Source of the DNA: Actinomadura syzygii
GTDB taxonomy: Bacteria > Actinomycetota > Actinomycetes > Streptosporangiales > Streptosporangiaceae
Reading direction: 5' to 3'
Length of the DNA stretch: 64,000 nucleotides
NCBI RefSeq assembly: GCF_008085905.1
Contig: NZ_VSFF01000019.1
Location: forward strand, 62,001 to 126,000
The translations under genes were made by a program, and so were the position numbers. Positions 16,440 to 24,293 of this stretch are shown piece after piece. Numbering within the stretch: position 1 is the stretch's first letter; each line of letters starts with the position of its first letter. Below the pieces are notes generated by a model. The model was given only the letters and a program-made list of their open reading frames with translations. It did no database searches and was not told where the DNA came from.

Positions 16440-16937
16440 ATGACCGAAACGACGGACACGCGATGGCTCGACGCCGATGAGCAGGAGACCTGGCGCGCCT
16501 TCCTGTGGACGTCGCGCCTGCTGAACGAGGCCCTCGACCGGCAGCTCCAGCGCGACTCCGGCATGCCGCACGCCTACTACATGATCCTGGCGATGCTGTC
16601 GGAATCGCCTGGTCGCGCCCGCACCATGACCGAGCTGGCGGAGATCGTGTACTCGTCGCCGAGCCGCCTGTCGCACGCCGTCAACCGGCTGGAGGAGGCG
16701 GGCTGGGTGCGGCGCACCAAGCACGGCGCCGACCGCCGAACCACGATCGCCGAGCTGACGGACGCGGGGTATGCCGCTCTGGCCGAGGCCGCACCAGGAC
16801 ATGTCGCCGAGGTAAGGCGGCACCTGTTCGACCCGCTGACGCGGGACCGCATGCTGGAGTTCCGCGAGACGCTGCACGCGCTCCTCGCGGTCCTCGACCC
16901 GGACCGCGAGGCCCCCTGCGCCCGCGAACTCGGCTAG
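16440..16937 (+). CDS. MarR family regulator of the divergent dioxygenase
   Basis: A 165-residue MarR protein. Its winged-helix core has MTELAEIVYSSPSRLSHAVN as recognition helix region (about residues 62-81), then RLEEAGWVRRTKHGADRRTT as the wing with the conserved DRR. Flanking helices form the dimer interface. The start ATG 16440 follows the tandem TTGAA/TTCAA palindromes by 21 bases. The divergent neighbour encodes a LigB-type dioxygenase, so the protein probably senses an aromatic compound and derepresses that enzyme. Confidence 0.9.
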   Translation: MTETTDTRWLDADEQETWRAFLWTSRLLNEALDRQLQRDSGMPHAYYMILAMLSESPGRARTMTELAEIVYSSPSRLSHAVNRLEEAGWVRRTKHGADRRTTIAELTDAGYAALAEAAPGHVAEVRRHLFDPLTRDRMLEFRETLHALLAVLDPDREAPCARELG

Positions 16938-16946
16938 GAGGGTCGG

Positions 16947-18074
16947 TCAGGCGTCGGCGAACTCGATCGCGTGGGTCTTCGCGCCGGGGTGGGCGGCGGA
17001 GAGCAGGCGCAGGCCCTCCTCCTCCAGGGCGGTCCGCTCGGGCGTCGGGACCGGGGCGAACGGGGTGATGCGCAGCACCGCCTCGCCGCGCTTCTTCTCG
17101 ACCTTCCACATGCCGTGGACGAACCCGTCCACCAGGTACGTCGCGCGGATGATGCCGTTGATCGTGAAGATCCGCGCGCGGTGCTCCTCGGTGATGATCC
17201 GCGCCCGGTCGGCGTGGGAGAGCACCAGGTTGTCGAAGTCGGGGACGAACCTGACCGGCGCGGGCGTCCCCGGATCGGGACGCGGCGCGTCCGGCAGGTC
17301 GTAGAGCGTGCGGCCGTTCTCGTCCCGGAAGGCGAGCAGGCGGGGCGCGAGGCGCTCGACCACCTCGCCGAGCCGCGCGAGGCCCGACCAGTGCTGGACG
17401 TCCCGGACGCTCGCCGGCCCGAACGCGGCGAGGTAGCGCAGGACCAGGTCGTCCAGGGACATCGCGCGGCGCGCTGACGGGTCATCGTCCAGCCAGGCGT
17501 CGAGCGTGGTGTGCCGGGCGACGCCCGACGCGCCCCAGACCCCGCGCGGCGGGACCTGCACCAGCGGGATCTGCAGCCGGACGGCCCATCCGAGCAGCGC
17601 CGCGTCGTGGTCGGGGAACCGCTCGGCCAGCAGGGTGCGCAGTTCCTTGTCGGAGCGCGGGTCGTCCTCCAGGAGCTTGCGCGCCTCGGCGGTGATCGTG
17701 TCGAGGTCGACGCCGTCCAGGTCGGCGGCGCGGGACTTCAGGTGGCCGTCCAGGACGGCCTGGGTCAGCGGGCGCAGGGACACCGCGTCCCGGGCGCTGA
17801 CCAGGTGGAGCGTCCCGCGCATGAGCACGATCCGGAGCGCGCGGCGGCTGGTCATCAGCTCGCCGACCTCGGCGAAGTCGAAGTCCTTGAGACGGCTCCA
17901 CAGGCCGATGTAGGGCGGGTTCGGCGCCTGCGACTGCATGCCGACGAGGTGCTCGATCGCGTCCATCACCGGGATCGCGCGGCGCTCCAGCAGCATCTGC
18001 CGCGCCAGCAGCGCCCGGTTCAGCGCCCGCCGGTCGAGCGTCTCGGGTTCGGCGTTCACGGGGGTTGCCTTCAA
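16947..18074 (-). CDS. Winged helix DNA-binding domain protein (PF06224, YcaQ/AlkX-like)
   Basis: A 375-residue protein of the HTH_42 family. The typical N-terminal order is LDRRALNRALLARQMLLERR, then IEHLVGMQSQAPNPPYIGLWSR, and RGTLHLVSARD. Further motifs are YLAAFGPASVRDVQHWSGL and the C-terminal LSHADRARIITEEHR and VDGFVHGMWK. Members such as YcaQ and AlkX act on damaged or cross-linked DNA, while others are uncharacterised; the specific role here is unknown. It is read in the same direction as the upstream TetR gene, with a 123-base repeat-like spacer. Confidence 0.88.
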   Translation of the reverse strand: MKATPVNAEPETLDRRALNRALLARQMLLERRAIPVMDAIEHLVGMQSQAPNPPYIGLWSRLKDFDFAEVGELMTSRRALRIVLMRGTLHLVSARDAVSLRPLTQAVLDGHLKSRAADLDGVDLDTITAEARKLLEDDPRSDKELRTLLAERFPDHDAALLGWAVRLQIPLVQVPPRGVWGASGVARHTTLDAWLDDDPSARRAMSLDDLVLRYLAAFGPASVRDVQHWSGLARLGEVVERLAPRLLAFRDENGRTLYDLPDAPRPDPGTPAPVRFVPDFDNLVLSHADRARIITEEHRARIFTINGIIRATYLVDGFVHGMWKVEKKRGEAVLRITPFAPVPTPERTALEEEGLRLLSAAHPGAKTHAIEFADA

Positions 18075-18197
18075 GATCTCGGCTTTCGGTCGTCGGGTAT
18101 CGCGGTCTCGGCTTTCGCGGGGCCGGGTCGCGTGGTCTCGGCGTTCGCGGTGTCGGCCTCGGCGAGCGCGGGCCTCGCGGGGGCGGGCTTCGCGGGG

Positions 18198-18836
18198 TCA
18201 GGCGTCATAGCGGTCCCTGAGTTCGGGCCAGGTGGGCGGAGGGCCCGGCAGTTCCGCTTCGCCGGTGAGGTGCAGCGCGTCCAGCATGAGGGCCAGGTAG
18301 CGGTGTTGCAGGCGGTTCATGCGGGCGTCGTCGCCGATCCGGATGCCGTGCAGGTACTCCAGGATCACCGAGATGTCGCCGACCTCGATCTCTGGACGCA
18401 GCGCGCCCGCCTCCCGGGTGCGCTCCAGCAGCCGCTTCGTCGCGAGGTGGATCTCCTGGCCCTTGCGGCTCATCTCCTCGCTGACCTCGAAGCTGCCCGC
18501 CAGCCGCATGGTGAGGGAACCGGCGCCGATGTCGAGGCAGCGGCGCATGAAACCGGCGAACGCCCGCCAGGGGTCGCCGTCGTCGTCCAGCGCGGTGCGG
18601 ACCTCGGCGAGATAGCGGTCCATGCCGTCGTCGGCGAGCTTCTGGAGGAGGTCCTCCTTGCTCTTGTAGCGGCGGTACAGCGCGCTGATCCCGACCCCGG
18701 CGTGCTCGGCGACCGCCGAGATCGGCGCGCCGGGGTCGGCGGTGAACACCGCCCGCGCCGCCTCCCTGATCAGCTCGTCGTTGCGCGCCGCCTGGGCCTT
18801 GCGCCCGCTCATGGGCGCCGCTGCCGTCGTGTCCAT
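18198..18836 (-). CDS. TetR family regulator
   Basis: A 212-residue protein with an N-terminal HTH (IREAARAVFTADPGAPISAV, then VGISALYRRYKSKEDLLQKL) at residues about 22-68, and a helical ligand domain. It is divergent from the methyltransferase at 18968, and the 131-base spacer contains nested palindromes. It probably represses the methyltransferase and itself. The ligand is unknown. The spacer downstream (18075-18197) holds two near copies of a 19-bp C/T/G-rich unit 33 bp apart and no gene. Confidence 0.88.
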   Translation of the reverse strand: MDTTAAAPMSGRKAQAARNDELIREAARAVFTADPGAPISAVAEHAGVGISALYRRYKSKEDLLQKLADDGMDRYLAEVRTALDDDGDPWRAFAGFMRRCLDIGAGSLTMRLAGSFEVSEEMSRKGQEIHLATKRLLERTREAGALRPEIEVGDISVILEYLHGIRIGDDARMNRLQHRYLALMLDALHLTGEAELPGPPPTWPELRDRYDA

Positions 18837-18914
18837 GCGTCCATACTAAAGGGAACGAACAATTCCGTTCTACAAGGGCGCGGGGTTGACTTCATGCGCG
18901 GCGACGAGGCAGGG

Positions 18915-18942
18915 TGAACACATGTTCATGAACGAGTGTTCA
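18915..18942. promoter_or_regulatory. Nested palindromic operator in front of the methyltransferase
   Basis: The 28-bp segment has outer arms TGAACAC / GTGTTCA (7 bp, perfect) enclosing the perfect palindrome GTTCATGAAC. GAACACATGTTC in its left half has GAACA/TGTTC arms. A second, weaker inverted repeat (AACG...CGTT) lies at 18854-18869 near the tetR start. The sites sit 26 bases before the methyltransferase start and are probably bound by the divergent TetR protein. Confidence 0.7.
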
Positions 18943-18967
18943 TAACGACGAGAGCGGGGGCATCATC

Positions 18968-19777
18968 ATGGAGATCGTCAACACGCACCAGGCCGAGGCG
19001 TGGAACGGCTACGAGGGACGGCACTGGGCCGACCACCACGCGCGCTACGACGCCATGAACGGCGGGTTCAACGAGTTCCTGCTGGACGGCGCCGCCATCG
19101 GACCGCGCGACCGCGTCCTCGACATCGGCTGCGGGAACGGGCAGGTCACCCGGCTCGCGGCGCGCCGGGCCGGGCTCGGCGCGGCGACGGGCGTGGACCT
19201 GTCCGGGCCGATGCTCGCCCGCGCCCGCTCCCTCGCCGCCGAGGAGGGCGTCGCGAACGTAACGTTCGAACAGGGCGACGTCCAAGTCTATCCGTTCGGC
19301 GACGACGCCTTCGATGTTGCGATCAGCCGGGTCGGGGTCATGTTCTTCGCCGACCCGGTGGCGGCGTTCGGGAACGTCCGGCGGGCGCTGCGCGCGGACG
19401 GACGGCTCGCGTTCCTGGCGATGGCGCCGCTCGGCGGCACCGACCTCGGGACGGTCCTCGCCGCCCTCCCGCCGCTGCCCGAGCCCGCCATCGGGGAGCA
19501 CGGGCCGCTGTCGCTGTCCGATCCCGACCGCGTCCGCGAGATCCTGGAGGGCGCCGGGTTCCGCGACGTCGCCGCCCGCCGGGTGGAGGCCGGCCAGATC
19601 TTCGGACGTGACGCCGACGACGCCGCCCGCTTCCTCGCCGACTGGGGACCGATCCGCTACAACCACGGCGACGGCGACGAGGTCTTCCAGACGCTCCGCG
19701 TCGCCGTGAAGCCGTTCGAGCGGGGCGGCGCCGTCCGGCTGCGCGGGACGTCCTGGCTGGTCAAGGCGCGGGCGTGA
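18968..19777 (+). CDS. Class I SAM-dependent methyltransferase
   Basis: A 269-residue protein with a canonical motif I (VLDIGCGNGQVTRLA) at residues about 49-63, motif II acidic residue in GVDLSGPM, GDVQVYPFGDDAFDVAISR, and the post-motif LRADGRLAFLAM. The N-terminal NTHQAEAWNGYEGRHWADHH is seen in many actinobacterial small-molecule methyltransferases of the UbiE/Methyltransf_11 type. The substrate is unknown. The divergent TetR gene and the palindromic operator suggest that it belongs to a drug- or metabolite-response unit. Confidence 0.9.
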   Translation: MEIVNTHQAEAWNGYEGRHWADHHARYDAMNGGFNEFLLDGAAIGPRDRVLDIGCGNGQVTRLAARRAGLGAATGVDLSGPMLARARSLAAEEGVANVTFEQGDVQVYPFGDDAFDVAISRVGVMFFADPVAAFGNVRRALRADGRLAFLAMAPLGGTDLGTVLAALPPLPEPAIGEHGPLSLSDPDRVREILEGAGFRDVAARRVEAGQIFGRDADDAARFLADWGPIRYNHGDGDEVFQTLRVAVKPFERGGAVRLRGTSWLVKARA

Positions 19778-19829
19778 GGGCGCGCTGCCAGGCCCGGGCG
19801 GACGGCGGTCCAGGTCATTACGATGCCGG

Positions 19830-20444
19830 ATGATGTCACCGAGAAGAGCCGTCGGCGCGGGGGACCGGACCCTGCGCGAGCACCTCGTCGCCACCGCCGA
19901 GCGGATGATCGCCGAGCGCGGGACGGCGGGCCTCACCGTCCGGGCGATCGCGCGGGAGGCGGGCGTCGCCGACGGCGTCCTCTACAACCACTTCGCGAAC
20001 AAGGAGGAACTCCTCGGCCACGCGCTGCGCGCCCGCGCGGACACGATCATGCGCGGCCTCGGCCCGCTCCCGGCCGCGGGCACGGGCACGGTCGGGGACA
20101 ACCTGCGCGTCTACGTCCGGCACGGGCTGACCCTGCACAACGGGCTGCTGCCCGCGCTGGCGGGGCTGATCGCGCAGCCGGACGTCCTCGTCCAGTTCGC
20201 GGCGCTCAGCGGCGGGGGCGGCGGCTGGCGGCAGCGGCTCGCCGCCTACCTGCGCGCCGAGCGCAACCTCGGCCGCCTCGCCCCGGGGGCCCGGGTCGAG
20301 GCCGCCACCTCGATGATCGTCGGCGCGTGTCACGAGCCGGTGCTGTCGGCGCTGTTCCAGGGCGGCGGCGTCGCGCAGCCGCTCCCGCCGGACGCCGTGG
20401 ACGACCTGGTCACTGTCGTCCTCGACGGCCTCACGGCTCGCTAG
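19830..20444 (+). CDS. TetR family regulator
   Basis: A 204-residue protein with an HTH (LVATAERMIAERGTAGLTVR, then VADGVLYNHFANKEELLGHA) at residues about 19-65, and a C-terminal ligand domain containing a Gly-rich turn (SGGGGGW). It starts 53 bases after the methyltransferase on the same strand, so it may be co-transcribed, but no target can be named. No palindrome of note lies directly before it. Confidence 0.85.
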   Translation: MMSPRRAVGAGDRTLREHLVATAERMIAERGTAGLTVRAIAREAGVADGVLYNHFANKEELLGHALRARADTIMRGLGPLPAAGTGTVGDNLRVYVRHGLTLHNGLLPALAGLIAQPDVLVQFAALSGGGGGWRQRLAAYLRAERNLGRLAPGARVEAATSMIVGACHEPVLSALFQGGGVAQPLPPDAVDDLVTVVLDGLTAR

Positions 20445-20490
20445 GAGACCGTCCCGGCAGGACAGAGGCCGTCGCCGACATCGCTGCGCG

Positions 20491-21552
20491 CTAGGAGGCC
20501 ATCGCGGTGCGTACCTCCTTGAGCGTCCGGTCGGCGATCGCGTTGGCGCATTCGTTGCCCTCGGCCAGGACTTCGCGCAGGTAGGCCCTGTCCGCGACGA
20601 GTTCGGCGCGGCGGGCGCGGATCGGGCGCAGGAACTCGTTCACCGAGTCGGTGACGGTCTTCTTCAGCGCGGCGGAGCCGCCGTCCCCGATCTCGGCGGC
20701 GACGGCGTGCGGGTCGCGGTCCTGGCAGAGCGCGGCGAGCAGCACCAGGTTGGACACCTGCGGACGGGTCTCCGGCGCGTACGTGATCCGCCGCTCGGTG
20801 TCGGTCACGGCGCGCTTGATCAGCCGGGCGGTCTCGTCCGGGTCCGCGGACAGGGCGATGGCGTTGCCGCGGCTCTTGCTCATCTTCTGGCCGTCCGTCC
20901 CGAGCAGGCTCGGCGCGGGGGACAGCAGCGCGTCCGGGACGGGGAACACCGGCCCGTACCGCTCGTTGAAACGGCGCGCGATCGTCCGGGTGATCTCCTG
21001 ATGCGGGAGCTGGTCCTTACCGACGGGCACGAGGTTCGCCTTGCAGAACAGGATGTCCGCGGCCTGGTGGACGGGGTAGGTGAACATCAGCCCGCTGACC
21101 GACGCCTGCCTGGACACCGCGATCTCGTCCTTCACGGTCGGGTTCCGGCGCAGTTCCGCGACCGACACGAGCGACAGGAACGGCAGCATGAGCTGGTTCA
21201 ACGCCGGGACGGCGCTGTGCCGGAAGATCGTCGCCGTGGACGGCTCGACCCCCACCGCGAGATAGTCGGCGACCAGCCCTTCGACGTACTCGGACAGGTT
21301 GTCCGCGACGTCCCGGTCGGTCAGCACCTGGTAGTCCGCGACCAGCACGAACAGGTCGACGCCCGCCCGCTGGAGGCGGACGCGGTTGGCGAGGGTGCCG
21401 AAGTAGTGGCCGAGGTGCAGCGGCCCGGTCGGACGGTCCCCGGTCAGGATCCGGAAGGCTCCGGGGTCGGCGGCGATGCGGTCTTCGAGGATCGCGCTGC
21501 GCCGTGCGGCCGCCTCGATTGTTTCGGGGGTTTCGGGGTTGGTCGTGCCCAT
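20491..21552 (-). CDS. trpS: Tryptophanyl-tRNA synthetase
   Basis: A 353-residue class I synthetase that charges tRNA(Trp). The HIGH-type signature is TGPLHLGHYFG (HLGH at 46-49) and the KMSKS loop is GQKMSKSRGN (223-227). The segments VADYQVLTDRD, VHQAADILFCKA and VPVGKDQLPH are typical of TrpRS. The start ATG 21552 gives the usual N-terminus MGTTNPETPE. Upstream lies a transcription attenuator with a Trp-containing leader peptide. In Streptomyces the auxiliary, indolmycin-resistant TrpRS1 is controlled by such a leader, so this could be that type; the sequence alone does not decide. Confidence 0.94.
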   Translation of the reverse strand: MGTTNPETPETIEAAARRSAILEDRIAADPGAFRILTGDRPTGPLHLGHYFGTLANRVRLQRAGVDLFVLVADYQVLTDRDVADNLSEYVEGLVADYLAVGVEPSTATIFRHSAVPALNQLMLPFLSLVSVAELRRNPTVKDEIAVSRQASVSGLMFTYPVHQAADILFCKANLVPVGKDQLPHQEITRTIARRFNERYGPVFPVPDALLSPAPSLLGTDGQKMSKSRGNAIALSADPDETARLIKRAVTDTERRITYAPETRPQVSNLVLLAALCQDRDPHAVAAEIGDGGSAALKKTVTDSVNEFLRPIRARRAELVADRAYLREVLAEGNECANAIADRTLKEVRTAMAS

Positions 21553-21630
21553 GGGTGTCTCTCCTCGATCTTCGGTGGTGTCCGATGCGAGCCGCGTCCG
21601 TCCGTCCGGCCGGACCGGCCCCGGGTCGTC

Positions 21631-21665
21631 GAGGAAAGGGAAAGGGCCGTCCGGTGGACGGCCCT
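21631..21665 (-). terminator. Attenuator terminator hairpin before trpS
   Basis: On the minus strand AGGGCCGTCC, loop ACC, GGACGGCCCT is followed by TTTCCCTTTCCTC. This is the most U-rich tail after any hairpin in the window. It lies about 80 bases before the trpS start. Confidence 0.85.
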
Positions 21666-21702
21666 GCGCGTGCGCGGTTTCGGCCGTCCTAGAACGGCCG
21701 CC
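21643..21702 (-). promoter_or_regulatory. Ribosome-mediated trp-type attenuator upstream of trpS
   Basis: Read on the minus strand, four segments can pair. Segment 1, GGCGGCCGTTC, lies at the end of the leader peptide. Segment 2, GACGGCC, follows just after the leader stop. Segment 3 is AGGGCCGTCC and segment 4 is GGACGGCCCT. Segments 3 and 4 form a perfect 10-bp terminator hairpin with an ACC loop and a T-rich tail. Segment 2 is complementary to GGCCGTC of segment 3, forming an antiterminator. Segment 1 pairs with segment 2 around the leader stop codon. Stalling at the Trp codon would mask segment 1 and allow read-through into trpS. Confidence 0.8.
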
Positions 21703-21727
21703 AACCAAGGCACGCGGTTCGCTGCAT
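21689..21727 (-). CDS. Twelve-residue Trp-containing leader peptide (trpS attenuator)
   Basis: An ATG at 21727 opens MQRTACLGWRPF and stops at TAG 21691-21689. The single Trp codon (TGG, 21703-21701) lies three codons before the stop, so a stalled ribosome would cover RNA segment 1. No strong Shine-Dalgarno site is visible upstream. Assignment rests on position relative to the terminator/antiterminator and on the known leader-peptide control of an auxiliary trpS in Streptomyces. Confidence 0.65.
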   Translation of the reverse strand: MQRTACLGWRPF

Positions 21728-21780
21728 GCCGTCCAGGATAGACCACGAGAAGCGGCTGCTCCTAGATAATCTGGAACGGA

Positions 21781-21791
21781 ACCAAATTGGT
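21781..21791. promoter_or_regulatory. Putative MarR operator ACCAAATTGGT
   Basis: The palindrome ACCAA-A-TTGGT lies 12 bases before the marR start, in the spacer shared with the trpS leader. Position suggests autoregulation by the downstream MarR protein. Confidence 0.5.
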
Positions 21792-21802
21792 AACCTGGGG
21801 GT

Positions 21803-22291
21803 ATGACCTCGATGGCCCCCGCCCGCACCGAGACCGACCTGTCCTTCCTGCTCGACCACACCGGACACGTTCTGCGCAGCCGCATGACGGCCGCGCTCGC
21901 CGAGATCGGGCTCACGCCGCGCATGCACTGCGTCCTGGTGCACGCGCTGGAGGAGGAGCGCACCCAGATCCAGCTCGCCGAGATCGGCGACATGGACAAG
22001 ACGACGATGGTCGTGACGGTGGACGCCCTGGAGAAGGCCGGTCTGGCGGAGCGGCGGCCTTCGTCCCGGGACCGGAGGGCCAGGATCATCGCGGTCACCG
22101 AGGAGGGCGCCCGCGTGGCCGCGCGCAGCCAGCGCCTCGTGGACGGCGTCCACGAGGCGGCCCTCGGCTCTCTTCCTCCCGCCGACCGCACTGCTCTGGT
22201 CAAGGCATTGAACGCGCTCGTCAGCGGGCATCTGGCCACGCCGTCCGAGACCGCGACCCCGGCCCGCCGGGCCCGCGAGCGCGCGAAATAG
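21803..22291 (+). CDS. MarR family regulator upstream of MFS exporter
   Basis: A 162-residue MarR protein. The winged helix reads IQLAEIGDMDKTTMVVTVDALEKAGLAERR, with the wing SSRDRRARIIAVTEEG that contains the conserved DRRA. It lies 74 bases upstream of an MFS drug transporter in the same direction, which is a usual regulator-pump arrangement. Autorepression through the ACCAAATTGGT site and derepression by a pump substrate are likely but inferred. The start ATG 21803 could alternatively be the Met three codons downstream. Confidence 0.9.
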   Translation: MTSMAPARTETDLSFLLDHTGHVLRSRMTAALAEIGLTPRMHCVLVHALEEERTQIQLAEIGDMDKTTMVVTVDALEKAGLAERRPSSRDRRARIIAVTEEGARVAARSQRLVDGVHEAALGSLPPADRTALVKALNALVSGHLATPSETATPARRARERAK

Positions 22292-22365
22292 ATCCGTCAA
22301 GGATCGTCTGTAACAAAACTATCTGCTACGGTCTCTCCTGTTGGCTCTGACCTCAGGAGATGACC

Positions 22366-23811
22366 ATGTCCTCCGTGCTTCGATCCCGCTGGGCGGCGCT
22401 CGGCGTGCTGTCCGCCACGATGCTGATGACCATCCTGGACGGCAGCATCGTCACCGTCGCGACCCCCGCCATCCAGGACGACCTGGGCTTCTCGCCCGCC
22501 GGGCTGAGCTGGATCATGAACGCTTACCTGATCCCGCTCGGCGGCCTGCTCCTCCTCGCCGGACGCCTCGGCGACCTCGTCGGCCGCCGGACGCTCTTCC
22601 TCGCCGGGAACGCCGTCTTCACGGTCGCGTCCGTGCTCGCCGGGGCCGCCACGACGTCTGGCCTGCTGATCGCCGCCCGCCTCTTACAGGGCGTCGGCAG
22701 CGCCCTGGCCTCCGCGGTCGTGCTCGGCATCCTCGTCACGCTGTTCACCGAACCCCGCGAACGGATCAAGGCGATCGGCATATTCAGCTTCACCGGGGCC
22801 ACCGGTGCGTCCATCGGACAGGTGCTCGGCGGCGTCCTCACCGACGTGCTGAGCTGGCATTGGATCTTCCTGATCAACCTGCCGATCGGGATCGTCACGA
22901 TCCTGCTGGCGCTGCCCGCACTGCCGCGCGACCGCGGCATCGGCCGGCGTGGGGGCGCGGACATCGCGGGGGCGCTGCTCGTCACGTCCGGGCTGATGCT
23001 CGGTATCTACACGATCGTCAAGGTCGAACGGTACGGCTGGCTCTCCACGCACACCCTCGGGTTGGGCGCGGTTTCTGTCGTCCTGCTGGCCGGATTCGTC
23101 GTCCGCCAGGCGCACGCGGCGACACCTTTGATGCCCTTGCGAATTCTGCGTTCCCGCAACGTGTCCGGGGCGTACGTCGTCCAGTTGCTCGCGTTCTCGG
23201 CGATGTTCTCGTTCCAGGTCATAGTCGCGCTCTACATGCAGATAGTCCTCGGCTACGACGCGCTGAAGACGGGCCTTGCGATGCTCCCGGCCGCCGTTGC
23301 CATCGGCGTCGTGTCGTTGTTCGTCTCGGCGCGGCTGTCGAACCGATTCGGTGAACGCCTCGTTCTGATGGCCGGGCTCGTCCTTCTGGTCGGCGCGATG
23401 GCCTGGCTTACGACCGTACCCGTCAACGCCGACTATGCCACCGACCTTCTCCCCGTGTTCGTCCTGATCGCCGGGGCGGGGCTCGTCCTGCCGTCGCTGA
23501 CCGGGCTCGGCATGTCCAGCGCCCGTCCGGACGACGCCGGGCTCGCGTCCGGGCTGTTCAACACCGTCCAGCAGGTCGGAATGGCGCTGGGCGTGGCCGT
23601 CCTGACGACGCTTGCCGCCTCCCGCACCGCCGACCTCCGCGCCACCGGCCAAGACGAGCCCACCGCGCTAACCGGTGGCTACCACCTGGCGTTCGCGGTA
23701 TCCGCATCCCTGCTGGTGGCGGCGCTGCTGGTGTCACTGCTCGTCCTGCGCCGTCCGAAGCCCACGTCGCCCGCCACCGCGCCGACGGAGACCGTCCCCA
23801 CCAACGTCTGA
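22366..23811 (+). CDS. MFS transporter of the DHA2 (EmrB/QacA) family
   Basis: A 481-residue membrane protein with about 14 helices. It shows the DHA2 N-terminal motif TMLMTILDGSIVTVATPAIQ, motif A GRLGDLVGRRTLFLAG, and the motif-C-like FTGATGASIGQVLGGVLTD. The likely role is proton-driven export of drugs or metabolites. The ATG at 22366 is chosen because AGGAG ends six bases before it; the ATG at 22360 would touch that site. It follows a MarR gene and is followed after 11 bases by a PPOX-type oxidoreductase, forming a probable three-gene unit. Confidence 0.92.
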   Translation: MSSVLRSRWAALGVLSATMLMTILDGSIVTVATPAIQDDLGFSPAGLSWIMNAYLIPLGGLLLLAGRLGDLVGRRTLFLAGNAVFTVASVLAGAATTSGLLIAARLLQGVGSALASAVVLGILVTLFTEPRERIKAIGIFSFTGATGASIGQVLGGVLTDVLSWHWIFLINLPIGIVTILLALPALPRDRGIGRRGGADIAGALLVTSGLMLGIYTIVKVERYGWLSTHTLGLGAVSVVLLAGFVVRQAHAATPLMPLRILRSRNVSGAYVVQLLAFSAMFSFQVIVALYMQIVLGYDALKTGLAMLPAAVAIGVVSLFVSARLSNRFGERLVLMAGLVLLVGAMAWLTTVPVNADYATDLLPVFVLIAGAGLVLPSLTGLGMSSARPDDAGLASGLFNTVQQVGMALGVAVLTTLAASRTADLRATGQDEPTALTGGYHLAFAVSASLLVAALLVSLLVLRRPKPTSPATAPTETVPTNV

Positions 23812-23822
23812 AGGGAACCGCA

Positions 23823-24293
23823 ATGTCGACCGAATACGGCCCCGGACAGGGCCCCGGCCCCAAACCGATCAACGACGACGACCTCAGCCGCCTCCTGGGC
23901 GAACAGCAATTCGCCGTCCTGGCGCTGAACAAACCAAACGGCCACCCGCACCTTTCAACCGTCGTTTACACCTGGGACCCGATCGAGCGCATCGCCCGCA
24001 TCTCCACAACGGCGGGACGCGCCAAGGTGAACCACATCCGCAACAACCCACGCGCGGCCCTCCACGCGACCACCCCCGACCACCTCTCCTTCGCAGTAGC
24101 CGAGGCCACCGCAGAGTTGTCCCCGGTAAGCCAAACCCCAGGCGACGCAACCGGCCAAGAACTCCTCTCAATGACCCCAGGCTTCAAGTCCCCAGCCGAC
24201 GAACAAGCCTTCCTGGAACAAATGACAAAAGACAATCGCCTAGTAATCCGTCTACACACAACCCGCCTCTACGGAATATCTCTATCCACCTAA
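23823..24293 (+). CDS. PPOX-class F420/FMN-dependent oxidoreductase
   Basis: A 156-residue split-barrel flavoprotein-like protein. The N-terminal LSRLLGEQQFAVLALNKPNG, then PHLSTVVYTWD, INHIRNNPRAALHAT-like strands, and the C-terminal VIRLHTTRLYGI are typical of the pyridoxamine-5'-phosphate-oxidase-like F420-dependent group of actinobacteria. It is the last gene of the MarR-MFS unit. From about 23930 to its end the codons shift strongly toward A- and T-ending ones (for example CTA, ATA, ACA), unlike the MFS gene before it. Confidence 0.85.
   Translation: MSTEYGPGQGPGPKPINDDDLSRLLGEQQFAVLALNKPNGHPHLSTVVYTWDPIERIARISTTAGRAKVNHIRNNPRAALHATTPDHLSFAVAEATAELSPVSQTPGDATGQELLSMTPGFKSPADEQAFLEQMTKDNRLVIRLHTTRLYGISLST

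Noticed and set aside
18075..18197. Possible gene in the spacer with repeated TCTCGGC/TTCGCGG words
   Set aside because: It is only 123 bases, with no start or ribosome-binding site in either direction. It looks like another short repeat tract.
21444..21746. 100-residue minus-strand frame starting MVYPGRH upstream of trpS
   Set aside because: It runs through the attenuator hairpins and into trpS in another frame. The short MQRTACLGWRPF frame with the Trp codon placed against the stem-loops explains the region better.
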